From: an uncultured Eubacterium sp.
GTDB taxonomy: Bacteria > Bacillota > Clostridia > Lachnospirales > Lachnospiraceae
NCBI GenBank assembly: GCA_934316845.1
Contig: CAKRDZ010000035.1
Span: forward strand, 1-32,079
DNA: 32,079 bases
Direction of reading: 5' to 3'
Shown: positions 1 to 6,898 of the stretch, one piece after another
How the letters are laid out: each line of letters begins with the position of its first letter
Numbering within the stretch: position 1 is the stretch's first letter
Translations under genes and position numbers: made by a program
Notes under the pieces: generated by a model
Told to the model about the DNA's origin: nothing
Databases searched by the model: none
Seen by the model: the letters and a program-made list of their open reading frames with translations, nothing else

Positions 1-6
1 GTCCAT
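1..6 (-). CDS. Start of a leftward gene, cut by the window edge
   Basis: A reverse-strand ATG (positions 6-4) is preceded by a perfect AGGAGGT at 20-14 with a 7-nt spacer. Only the first two codons (Met-Asp) are in the window, so no function can be given. The ribosome binding site lies in the right arm of the inverted repeat described in the next entry. The call rests on this start signal alone. Confidence 0.45.
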
Positions 7-13
7 TTGGACC

Positions 14-70
14 ACCTCCTATGATTTTGAATTTGGCTTGCGACACCATTTTCATTATATCATAGGAGGT
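14..70 (-). promoter_or_regulatory. 12-bp inverted repeat covering a Shine-Dalgarno sequence
   Basis: Positions 14-25 and 59-70 are perfect 12-bp reverse complements separated by 33 bases. Read leftwards, the first arm is an anti-Shine-Dalgarno and the second contains the AGGAGGT of the edge gene, so the RNA hairpin would hide the ribosome binding site. Read rightwards, the second arm is followed by six T, so it could instead terminate a + strand transcript from outside the window. A TATAAT-like hexamer just inside the left arm could start transcription past that arm, which would remove the sequestering strand. Confidence 0.5.
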
Positions 71-100
71 TTTTTATCGATATACTCTCCGCTTCCGCTT

Positions 101-320
101 ACTCCATTCTCCCCAGCATAGCTGGGGGATTAGGCTCTTCATTCAGGATCAAATGTATGGAAATCAATAAATCGTCGTGCTTGCACGTAAGAGACTTTGA
201 TTTCCGTGCATTTAGATCCTAATAGGGCTCCCCCCTCCCCATATGAGCATTTTTACCCTTGTCAAAGGCGAGAAAAGAACACGAAGTGTTCGAAATGCGA
301 ATGTGCGGGTGGGGAGCCTG
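101..320. other. Non-coding stretch of nested hairpins
   Basis: There is no credible ORF here. Four inverted repeats follow each other. Positions 111-117/121-127 are a perfect 7-bp stem. Positions 145-167/197-220 form a long, nearly perfect stem of about 23 bp, with an inner 176-180/183-187 hairpin. Positions 226-233/311-318 form an 8-bp GC-rich stem. That last stem encloses 277-282/286-291, a GAACAC/GTGTTC hairpin. This could be a structured RNA, a decayed miniature element, or the 3' region of the leftward muramidase gene. Confidence 0.5.
273..291 (-). terminator. Possible terminator of the muramidase gene
   Basis: Read leftwards, GAACAC and GTGTTC pair across a TTC loop and are followed by TTTTCTC. 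The site is 35 bp past the stop codon of the GH25 gene. The stem is only 6 bp and the T tract is short, so termination may be weak. The surrounding 8-bp GC stem could strengthen it. Confidence 0.45.
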
Positions 321-325
321 AATAG

Positions 326-1078
326 TTATTGTATTACATAATTATTTAACTGCCCTTTTTCTCCCCAGAATACATTGCAGTCAATCGATTTTTCTTCTCC
401 CTGATACCCGTCCAGCTGCGCTCTGTCTGTATACTGCCACAGCGTCCACTTTCTTCCAATATCTTCCGGTGGATAATACACATTACGGATCCACAATGGC
501 ACCTCATCAAATACCCCATCAAGATACTTCCGGTAAACACTGTACGTGCAGTATATCATTGGCTTTCTTCCATATTTTTCCTCCAACGCACCGACCATCT
601 CTCCCAGTTCTTTGCGAACCTTTTCGACATCCGGCGGTGTCTCGGCATATGTTCCATAATATTCCACATCAATGACAGGAATCAGGCTCCCTTTCAAATC
701 TCCCACTTTTTTTATAAAATGTTCTGCCTGCTTTGCCCCCTCACTTTCAAAACTGAAAAAATGATACGCTCCACAGAGCATTTCCGCCGCCTTTGCTTCT
801 TTCCAATTTTTGTCAAAATATTCATCTTCGTGCGCACTCCCCTCCGTCGCCTTAATATACGCAAAATCCATCCCCTGCTGCTTCATCTTTGCCCAGTCAA
901 TCTCCCCCTGGTAATGCGACACGTCAATCCCCTGTACTGGGTATCCCGCCGCCAGAAGCGTATTGATCCGAATGACTTTGGTTCCCACAAGCACAGAAAA
1001 CACAATTACTGCCAGCAGGACGACTGCGGGCAGAATCAGCCACCTTCTTTTTTTACCTTGCTTTTTCTTCTTTTTCAT
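326..1078 (-). CDS. Membrane-anchored GH25 lysozyme (muramidase)
   Basis: This 250-residue protein is a glycoside hydrolase family 25 muramidase, which cleaves the MurNAc-GlcNAc bond of peptidoglycan. A lysine-rich cytoplasmic start (residues 1-12) is followed by one hydrophobic segment (about 13-32), so the catalytic domain is probably tethered outside the membrane. The domain spans about 48-245. GIDVSHYQG carries D52, DFAYIKATEG carries D71 and E79, IDVE carries the catalytic pair D137/E139, and a C-terminal WTLWQYT motif completes the barrel. No binding repeats are present, so it is a minimal enzyme, plausibly for cell-wall remodelling rather than phage lysis. The ATG has an AGGAG 6 nt upstream. 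Its upstream side is a repeat array with no clear promoter, so transcription may begin beyond the array. Confidence 0.92.
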   Translation of the reverse strand: MKKKKKQGKKRRWLILPAVVLLAVIVFSVLVGTKVIRINTLLAAGYPVQGIDVSHYQGEIDWAKMKQQGMDFAYIKATEGSAHEDEYFDKNWKEAKAAEMLCGAYHFFSFESEGAKQAEHFIKKVGDLKGSLIPVIDVEYYGTYAETPPDVEKVRKELGEMVGALEEKYGRKPMIYCTYSVYRKYLDGVFDEVPLWIRNVYYPPEDIGRKWTLWQYTDRAQLDGYQGEEKSIDCNVFWGEKGQLNNYVIQ

Positions 1079-1147
1079 GTTGTTCTCCTAACGTGGTTTC
1101 TTGGTTTGGTGCTGCTTCTTACTTGCCTTCTCTTGCTTTGGCGAATG

Positions 1148-1585
1148 GGGCGCCCCGCACACGTCATTTCTTGCTTTTTTCTTTTTGGCGTGTACTTTTC
1201 TTCCCTTGCTTCCGCATGTGGGGCGCTCCGCACACGTCATTTCTTGCTTTTTCCTTTTTGGCGTGTGTTTTTCTTCCCTTGCTTCGGCAAGTAGGGCGCT
1301 CCGCACACGTCATTTCTTGCTTTTTCCTTTTTGGCGTGTACTTTTCTTCCCTTGCTTCCGCAAGTAGGGCGCTTCGCACACGTCATTTCTTGCTTTTTCC
1401 TTTTTGGCGTGTACTTTTCTTCCCTTGCTTCCGCATGTGGGGCGCTCCGCACACGTCATTTCTTGCTTTTTTCTTTTTGGCGTGTGTTTTTCTTCCCTTG
1501 CTTCTGCATGTGGGGCGCTCCGCACACGTCATTTCTTGCTTTTTCCTTTTTGGCGTGTACTTTTCTTCCCTTGCTTCGGCGAATG
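1148..1585. repeat. Tandem array of six 73-bp repeats
   Basis: Units begin at 1148, 1221, 1294, 1367, 1440 and 1513, each exactly 73 bp, with partial copies in both flanks (the sequence before 1148 ends in GGCGAATG, as does unit 6). Each unit is nearly constant, except for about six bases near its end that alternate between CATGTG, CAAGTA and CGAATG. Because 73 is not a multiple of 3, no reading frame continues as a repeat protein. Within each unit, GCACACGTC can pair with GGCGTGTAC across a T-rich loop, giving about 8 of 9 pairs. There are no unique spacers, so it is not a CRISPR array. It lies between the GH25 gene and the purF-like promoter. Confidence 0.9.
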
Positions 1586-1633
1586 AAACGCCCCACCTTT
1601 CCAAAAGATTATACAAAAAGTATAACATTTTTC

Positions 1634-1662
1634 TTGCACGATTACCATCCCCTTGTTACAAT
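1634..1662 (+). promoter_or_regulatory. Sigma-A promoter of the purF-like operon
   Basis: TTGCAC (1634-1639) and TACAAT (1657-1662) are separated by exactly 17 bp. Transcription should begin near 1669-1671, just where the first structured 64-bp repeat starts. An AT-rich palindrome (TTATAC/GTATAA, about 1609-1625) lies upstream and offers a reverse-strand TATAAT at 1608-1613. That could start a leftward transcript through the 73-bp array, but it has no good -35. Confidence 0.75.
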
Positions 1663-1670
1663 ATAGATAA

Positions 1671-1903
1671 GACCAAGGGTTCAAGCAAGGTTTGCGGCTT
1701 GCTTGCAAAGCCGAAAATCCTTATTTGGAACCCGCACATGTACGAAAACGAAGCGGTGGGCCGCGGAGTTTGAGTTCATGTCGGATTGCTTAGGACGCGC
1801 AGCGTCCGCAATCCGATGGGCTTATCTATAGCTCTTTAAGACCAAGGGGTCAAGCAAGGTTTGCGGCTTGCTTGCAAAGCCGGAAAACCTTATTTGAACC
1901 CCG
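1671..1903 (+). promoter_or_regulatory. Structured leader with two 64-bp direct repeats
   Basis: The copies at 1671-1734 and 1840-1903 match at 59 of 64 positions. Each can fold with an outer stem (GGGTTC with GAACCC in copy 1), an AAGG/CCTT stem, and an inner stem, with mutually exclusive alternatives such as CAAGCAAG/CTTGCTTG and CGGCTT/AAGCCG. Between copies the outer stem changes T-A to G-C, a compensatory change, although one other pair is lost. A strong hairpin sits between the copies: 1781-1789/1808-1816 plus 1793-1798/1802-1807. No U-run terminator follows before the ribosome binding site (GAAGGAG, about 1929-1935). I do not recognise it as a known riboswitch. Confidence 0.6.
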
Positions 1904-1945
1904 CGGCAGAACAAAACATAACACATTGAAGGAGAACTGACAAAA

Positions 1946-3355
1946 ATGGGCGGATTTTTTGGAGTTGCAGCCAAAGATGACTGCATGTTTGATTTATTTT
2001 TTGGAACCGATTACCACTCGCATCTTGGCACAAGACGTGGAGGAATGGCCGTTTACGGCGAAAAGGGTTTTGATCGTGCGATTCACAATATTGAAAATGC
2101 ACCCTTTCGAACGAAATTTGACAAAGATATGCAGGAGATGAAAGGCAATCTTGGCATCGGCTGTATTTCAGATTATGAACCACAGCCATTGATCGTGCGT
2201 TCCCATCACGGAACTTATGCGATCACAACCGTAAGTAAGATCAACAACGCAGATGAGATTGTAGAGAAATTATTTTCCAACGGAAATACCCATTTTCTGG
2301 AAATGAGTGGCGGCGATGTCAACCCGACCGAATTGGTAGCTTCTATCATAAATCAGAAAGAAAATCTGATTGACGGGATTCATTATGCCTTAGAATTGAT
2401 CGACGGCTCACTCACATTGATGCTTCTGACACCAAAAGGAATTTACGCAGCGCGTGACAAATATGGGCGAACGCCTCTTGTCATTGGAAAAAAGGACGAT
2501 GCCTACTGCCTCTCCTTTGAATCTTTTGCTTACCAAAATCTGGGATATCAGGACTACAAAGAATTGGGGCCGGGAGAGATCGACGTGGTAACACCGGACG
2601 GCGTAAAAACATTGATGGCACCGGGAAAAGAGATGAAAATCTGTACATTTCTCTGGGTATATTACGGCTATCCTTCCAGTTCTTATGAGGGAATCAGCGT
2701 GGAAAAAATGCGCTACAACTGTGGAGCAAATCTGGCAAAACGCGACAATGTCAAGCCGGATATCGTCGCCGGCGTACCCGACTCCGGAACGGCTCACGCG
2801 ATTGGATATTCCAACGCTTCCGGCATTCCATTTTCACGTCCATTTATCAAATACACCCCGACGTGGCCGCGTTCGTTTATGCCTACGATCCAGAGCAAGC
2901 GAAACCTTATTGCCAAGATGAAATTGATCGCTGTGCACGACCTCATCAAAGACAAGAGCCTGCTTTTGATCGACGACTCAATCGTGCGTGGTACACAGCT
3001 GCGTGAAACTACCGAATTTTTATATCAGAGCGGAGCAAAAGAAGTACATATCCGCCCGGCTTGTCCACCGCTTATTTATGGCTGTAAATATTTGAACTTT
3101 TCGCGGTCCTCATCGGAAATGGATCTGATCACGCGCCGCGTCATCGCAAGACTGGAAGGCACGGAAGATGTATCCGATGAAATTTTGCAGGAATATGCGG
3201 ATCCGGAATCGGAAAAATACGAGCAGATGATCGAAGAAATCCGCAAGGAATTGAACTTTACCTCCCTTCGCTACTGCCGCCTCGATGATATGTTAGATGC
3301 GGTCGGCATTCCACCGGAAAATCTGTGCACTTACTGCTGGAATGGAAAGGAATAA
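1946..3355 (+). CDS. PurF-like amidophosphoribosyltransferase lacking the glutaminase cysteine
   Basis: This 469-residue protein has the PurF layout: an N-terminal Ntn glutaminase-like domain (about 1-230) and a C-terminal phosphoribosyltransferase domain. PurF normally moves the amide of glutamine onto PRPP as the first step of purine synthesis. The PRPP loop is intact (IDDSIVRGT, 342-350). Cysteines C233, C380, C461 and C464 sit where Bacillus PurF binds its 4Fe-4S cluster. The N-terminus, however, reads MGGFFGV where active enzymes have a Cys-Gly-x-x-Gly start, so the nucleophile is Gly. The usual RYST and SDTE glutamine-site motifs are also altered. Glutaminase activity is therefore unlikely. 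It may use ammonia or have a new role. AGGAG lies about 11 nt before the ATG. The next gene follows after 3 nt. Confidence 0.85.
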   Translation: MGGFFGVAAKDDCMFDLFFGTDYHSHLGTRRGGMAVYGEKGFDRAIHNIENAPFRTKFDKDMQEMKGNLGIGCISDYEPQPLIVRSHHGTYAITTVSKINNADEIVEKLFSNGNTHFLEMSGGDVNPTELVASIINQKENLIDGIHYALELIDGSLTLMLLTPKGIYAARDKYGRTPLVIGKKDDAYCLSFESFAYQNLGYQDYKELGPGEIDVVTPDGVKTLMAPGKEMKICTFLWVYYGYPSSSYEGISVEKMRYNCGANLAKRDNVKPDIVAGVPDSGTAHAIGYSNASGIPFSRPFIKYTPTWPRSFMPTIQSKRNLIAKMKLIAVHDLIKDKSLLLIDDSIVRGTQLRETTEFLYQSGAKEVHIRPACPPLIYGCKYLNFSRSSSEMDLITRRVIARLEGTEDVSDEILQEYADPESEKYEQMIEEIRKELNFTSLRYCRLDDMLDAVGIPPENLCTYCWNGKE

Positions 3356-3358
3356 ACC

Positions 3359-3940
3359 ATGTTAAAAGACAAAGACATCCGCGAACCGCTCTTTGATTTT
3401 TTGGAAGACCGGCATTCGAAAATCCGCATAATCGAAGAGAAAACAATGGGAAAATCCCGCGCGGACGTCATTATGGTATTGGAAAATGAAGTCGTCGGCA
3501 TCGAGATTAAAAGCGATGCCGACACTTATGCCCGGTTAAGCCGGCAGGTAAAAGATTACGACCGGTATTTTGACCGCAATATCGTCGTAGTCGGCTCCCG
3601 GCATGCCCATCATATAAACGAGCATGTCCCGGAATGGTGGGGTATCATCAGTGTGGAAGAAATGGATGGTCTCTGCGATTTTTACATTGTCCGCGAACCC
3701 TCACCCAATCCGAAATGCAAATTATTACACAAAACAAAACTGCTGTGGCGCCCGGAAATTGCACACATTCAGGAGATCAACGGGCTTCCTGCTTACCGGC
3801 AGAAAAGCAAGGATTTTGTGCGGAAGAAAATCCTGGAGAAAGTTCCGGAAGAAATGCTTCACCGCCAGATCAGCGATGAGTTGTTTGAACGTGATTATAC
3901 GACAATCCAGCAGGAAATTGCCGCCTATAAAAAAAGATGA
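3359..3940 (+). CDS. sce7726-type PD-(D/E)XK nuclease-fold protein
   Basis: This 193-residue protein resembles the sce7726 family, which has a restriction-nuclease-like core of unknown biological role. It opens with DKDIREPLFDFLE. A candidate active site follows: D36 (SRADVIMV), E49 and K51 (GIEIKSD), and Q63 (SRQVKDY). No transmembrane or signal segment is seen. It begins 3 nt after the purF-like stop codon, with GGAAAGG at the end of that gene as ribosome binding site, so the two are co-transcribed and probably coupled. A strong terminator overlaps its stop codon. Nuclease activity is inferred from the motif only. Confidence 0.72.
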   Translation: MLKDKDIREPLFDFLEDRHSKIRIIEEKTMGKSRADVIMVLENEVVGIEIKSDADTYARLSRQVKDYDRYFDRNIVVVGSRHAHHINEHVPEWWGIISVEEMDGLCDFYIVREPSPNPKCKLLHKTKLLWRPEIAHIQEINGLPAYRQKSKDFVRKKILEKVPEEMLHRQISDELFERDYTTIQQEIAAYKKR

Positions 3941-3980
3941 GCATATCACCTCAAAATGCCCGGTGACATGCTCTTTTTTT
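3929..3980. terminator. Bidirectional rho-independent terminator
   Basis: GAGCAT-a-TCACC (3939-3950) pairs with GGTGA-c-ATGCTC (3962-3973). T7 follows on the + strand (3974-3980), and an A tract before the stem (3929-3935) gives a T tract on the other strand. It therefore serves both the purF-like operon and the convergent GH43 gene. Confidence 0.9.
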
Positions 3981-4985
3981 CTATTTTTCTCTTCCATTCA
4001 GGATCGGTTTTCCGTCCGCTGTCCATTCCACCGTATGTATGCGCGCATGGCGGCAGGGATCGTGCAGCGGATCATTGTCAGAATACCCGCATTTTCCCTC
4101 GAAACACTCTTTGCTTCTCGCATGATATACGAAAATATCATTGTCATCTTCGTCCTTTGTAAAAGAATTGTGACCCGGCCCATATTCATCGACAAGATCC
4201 TCCGAAGTAAGCAGCGGCCGGTCAAATTTTGTCCACGACCTGATGTCAAGTAAGTTCGCATTTTCCTCTGCTTCCAATGCACCCACGCAATATTCCGGGC
4301 CTGTTCCCGAAGCCGAAAAGCAGACAAAGATCTTTCCCTTGTGCTTCAATACCGCCGGCCCTTCATTTACCGCATAGCGCACTTTTTCCCAATCGTATTC
4401 CGGTGTCGTAAGCAGCATCGGTTTTGTAATAATTTTCCAAGGCTCCGACGGATCGATCTGCGCCATATACAGACAGGAAATCTTCACTTCACTGTGCTGC
4501 GCCCAGATTACGTAATGCTTGCCGGACGCCTCAAAATACGTCATATCCAAAGAAAATCCCGTGAAAGAAAACGCATCCCCTTCCGTCTTCTGAAATTTTC
4601 CTTTTTCCGTCCAGTTTCCGGTATAAGGATCCTGACTGTCGCACACCAGCACATTGCAGTCAAATGCCCAGTTATTTTCCGGGTCACTGCTTCCCGCATA
4701 AAAAATGTACCAGCTGCCACCGATATAATGCAGCTCCGGCGCCCAGATAAAACGGTGTGTCTTGGTCTTTTCGTCCGCCTGCCAGATTGTAATCTCTTCT
4801 GCCTCACGCAGTCCGGCCACCGTCTTCGACCGGCGCAGGATCACGCGGTCATACCCTTCCGGATCGTCGCCCCTCTTCATCGGATACGAAGCGGTAAAAT
4901 AATACCAGCCATCGTCCGCCTTTATCATAAAAGGATCTGCTCTCTCCAAAATAAATGGATTTGCGTACTCATTCTGTCTTCCCAT
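3981..4985 (-). CDS. GH43 family glycosidase, probable alpha-L-arabinofuranosidase
   Basis: This 334-residue protein fits the five-bladed beta-propeller of glycoside hydrolase family 43. Candidate catalytic residues are D17 (ERADPFM, general base), D147 (SLDMTY, pKa modulator) and E208 (NEGPA, general acid). H272 in GPGHNSF matches the metal/active-site histidine of the family. WAPELHYIGG (81-90) is a typical blade signature. No signal peptide is present, so it acts in the cytoplasm, probably on imported arabino-oligosaccharides. The exact subfamily and sugar (arabinose versus xylose) cannot be settled here. TAGGAGGAA precedes the ATG. No transporter gene is adjacent. Confidence 0.85.
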   Translation of the reverse strand: MGRQNEYANPFILERADPFMIKADDGWYYFTASYPMKRGDDPEGYDRVILRRSKTVAGLREAEEITIWQADEKTKTHRFIWAPELHYIGGSWYIFYAGSSDPENNWAFDCNVLVCDSQDPYTGNWTEKGKFQKTEGDAFSFTGFSLDMTYFEASGKHYVIWAQHSEVKISCLYMAQIDPSEPWKIITKPMLLTTPEYDWEKVRYAVNEGPAVLKHKGKIFVCFSASGTGPEYCVGALEAEENANLLDIRSWTKFDRPLLTSEDLVDEYGPGHNSFTKDEDDNDIFVYHARSKECFEGKCGYSDNDPLHDPCRHARIHTVEWTADGKPILNGREK

Positions 4986-5022
4986 GTTGCCATTCCTCCT
5001 AAATTTATTTTGTACTATCTTT

Positions 5023-5050
5023 ATGTTACCAAAATAATCGGAAATGTCAC
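5023..5050 (-). promoter_or_regulatory. Probable promoter of the GH43 gene
   Basis: Read leftwards, GTGACA (5050-5045) and TAACAT (5028-5023) are separated by 16 bp. The gene starts about 37 bp downstream. The hexamers match only moderately. The rest of 5051-5178 shows no gene or clear structure. Confidence 0.4.
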
Positions 5051-5178
5051 GTCATTTTAATATGTTTTGCATCATTGCCTCGTTTCATTTGTAATCAGAA
5101 ACGGAAACATATAAATCGGCTTTAACTCCAAATTTTCCTCTCGTGACACATCCTTTTGAGAAAACAGGTATTGTCTTC

Positions 5179-6105
5179 CTACATATTTTGACGCGTAATT
5201 AAAAAATCAATTTCATACGAATGCGTACTATTCTTTTTTCTCCAAGTATGGTAATACAAATCTTTTTCATTGGCAGTCAGCATCTGCGCAACTACATTTT
5301 CATACAAGTATCCTAAATCCGCCTCTAATTTATCACTTAAAAGTTTCTTATATATATCTGACTGCATTCCCGATGCATCACCAAACAACATTGTAGTAAG
5401 CAGACCCGTATCCGCCATATACAGTTTAAATTTATCCGCTTCACGCGTCTGCGCCAACGATATATTAGGGTTTGTTACATGATAGCATGGCAATACAATT
5501 TTGGAATCGAGTAAATCAAACAATCTTTCCTCATCTTTTTTTGTTTTCTGTTTTCCGGTTGCCGCACTAATGACAAAATGTTTCTTTTTTAATGCCAGCT
5601 GGGCCGGTATTGATTTATATATATCGGAAATTCTTCCGGATTTATCAATTTTTTTAAGATCTTCCAAATACAACTCTATTATCTCTCTTTTAACTCTGTC
5701 AACATCATCAAAGTTGTTTGTATCAATAAATGTCTCTACTGCCTGCGGCATTCCACCTATTGCCATATACAATCGAAAATCCCGCATCAACTTACGATTG
5801 ACCGAATTTCCAACCTTTTTATCTAATTTACATATGTCACATAGAATTTCACTATCCCTGCCCGTTGCCCACAAAAACTCTTCATAATCCATCGGATAAA
5901 CATTTATTTTATGCTCCTCCGAAGGAATTACTATGTCAGCAACATTCTTTTTTATTGATATCAGAGATCCTGTCTCTATATACTGATATCTTCCATCTTT
6001 TACCAAATATTTAATTGCCTGTCTTGCTTTGGGATATAATTGAATTTCATCAAAAATAATAACCGATTCTCCTTGGATAAGTTTGATCCCGGTTTGAGCC
6101 TCCAA
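5179..6105 (-). pseudogene. Remnant of a DUF4143 AAA ATPase, truncated at both ends
   Basis: The 308 open codons match the AAA_14/DUF4143 ATPase family, often encoded alone in genomes of this group. The ORF begins directly before the Walker B strand (VIIFDEIQLYPKAR), so the Walker A P-loop and about 100 N-terminal residues are missing. A TGA lies two codons upstream of the only possible start, a TTG with no ribosome binding site. The sensor region (YIETGSL) and part of the DUF4143 domain remain. The C-terminus stops at YEIDFLITRQNM, where full-length proteins continue into a DUF4143 nuclease-like end. It cannot hydrolyse ATP as is. Confidence 0.8.
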
Positions 6106-6213
6106 ACATCATTATTTCAATACAATTATATTCGAAAATTATATTTTTTTCAATATTTTTTCTTTGAAAAATATGCTTTTTTCAGCATTACACGCCAAGC
6201 TTTTTATATGAAA

Positions 6214-6657
6214 TTACCTCTTCTTTATAACATGGTATCTCACGTTTGCCTTATTGTCAATAATTGGAATTTCTTTGCGGTTCTCCATCAATTTCTCCGG
6301 CCAATCCGCCAGATTTGTCGTAAAGCAAAGCAGTGTCGATATCCGGATATTTTTCCCAAATTCGGGCAAAAACGACCACAGCGGCGCCGGGGCACAGGCT
6401 TCAATAACAATTGTTTTTTGTCTTTTATCAAAATTCTGTACTTTCGATATCGCATTTTCGGCTTCCTGCAATACTTTTCCAGCACATTCCACCGCCAGTT
6501 TCCCTGTTTCATTTAGTGAAAAGTGGTTCTTGCCTCGTTCAAACAATGCCACGCCAAAGTCTTCTTCTATTTTTTTCATACTACGCGTGATTGATGGCTG
6601 CGATATATTAAACTTTTCTGCCACTTTTGACAACGTTTCATATTGTTCAAAAGCAAT
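6214..6657 (-). pseudogene. Truncated, frameshifted LysR-family regulator remnant
   Basis: The frame encodes a LysR winged-helix DNA-binding domain: TLSKVAEKFNISQPSITRSM, then DFGVALFERGKN and LNETGKLA. It continues into the start of the effector domain (EACAPAPLWSFLPEFGK). The similarity starts before the TTG at 6633, at FEQYE (about 6651), but no start codon exists there and a stop occurs at 6693-6691. After LPEFGK a KYPDI motif appears in another frame, consistent with a lost A in the AAAAA run. The rest of the effector domain is missing. The remaining helix-turn-helix could still be made but probably is not. Confidence 0.75.
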
Positions 6658-6813
6658 GTCCTGGAGACCGTTTGTAGAAGGAAAAAATGACTATTTTAAC
6701 ACCCCGGCACTTGTTGAAATAGGAAAAAAATTGAAGCTCTCGACACCGGAAAAAGTCTGTTTTTCTCACATCACGACCCGGCAACCGTCGAATGGTTTAT
6801 GAGCATTGTTTAA
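6656..6813 (+). pseudogene. Aldo/keto reductase remnant with internal deletion
   Basis: Two pieces of an aldo/keto reductase C-terminus survive. The first reads MSWRPFVEGKNDYF followed by NTPALVEIGKK. In another frame, joined at an A7 run, IEALDTGKS continues into LFFSHHDPATVEWFMSIV and a TAA at 6811-6813. These correspond to the family's APFAEG strand and its FFSHxDPxxVEW tail, so about 60 residues between them and the whole N-terminal barrel are lost. It lies head-to-head with the LysR remnant, the usual arrangement for an AKR and its regulator. One deletion probably removed both 5' ends and the shared promoter. Confidence 0.75.
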
Positions 6814-6831
6814 TAAATAACTTATCCTATT

Positions 6832-6879
6832 AAAAGACCCCCGGCTGCGACGGAAGCGTCATTTCCATTTTAGCCGGGG
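6832..6879 (-). terminator. Rho-independent terminator of the small secreted protein gene
   Basis: CCCCGGCT (6839-6846) pairs perfectly with AGCCGGGG (6872-6879), and an inner GACG/CGTC stem stabilises the hairpin. Read leftwards it is followed by TCTTTTA. It ends 19 bp past the stop codon of the gene at 6899. A weaker T tract on the other side could also stop rightward transcription from the AKR remnant. Confidence 0.8.
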
Positions 6880-6898
6880 CTCTATTTTCACGATAATT

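Noticed and set aside
1148..1585. CRISPR array
   Set aside because: Units are contiguous and almost identical throughout. There are no unique spacers of constant length and no cas genes.
1088..1628. Several overlapping basic small proteins on the reverse strand
   Set aside because: They are shadows of the 73-bp array. The period is not a multiple of 3, so each ORF crosses frames, and none has a ribosome binding site.
1608..1636. Leftward promoter for the GH25 gene through the array
   Set aside because: A perfect TATAAT is present, but no acceptable -35 lies 16-18 bp upstream, so I did not list it as a feature.
1671..1903. Known purine, PRPP or T-box riboswitch
   Set aside because: No recognised conserved core was found and no terminator follows. 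I kept it as an unassigned structured leader.
6254..6802. 182-codon + strand ORF across the LysR remnant
   Set aside because: Only its 3' end (from about 6656) resembles a protein, the AKR remnant. The rest is antisense to the LysR fragment.
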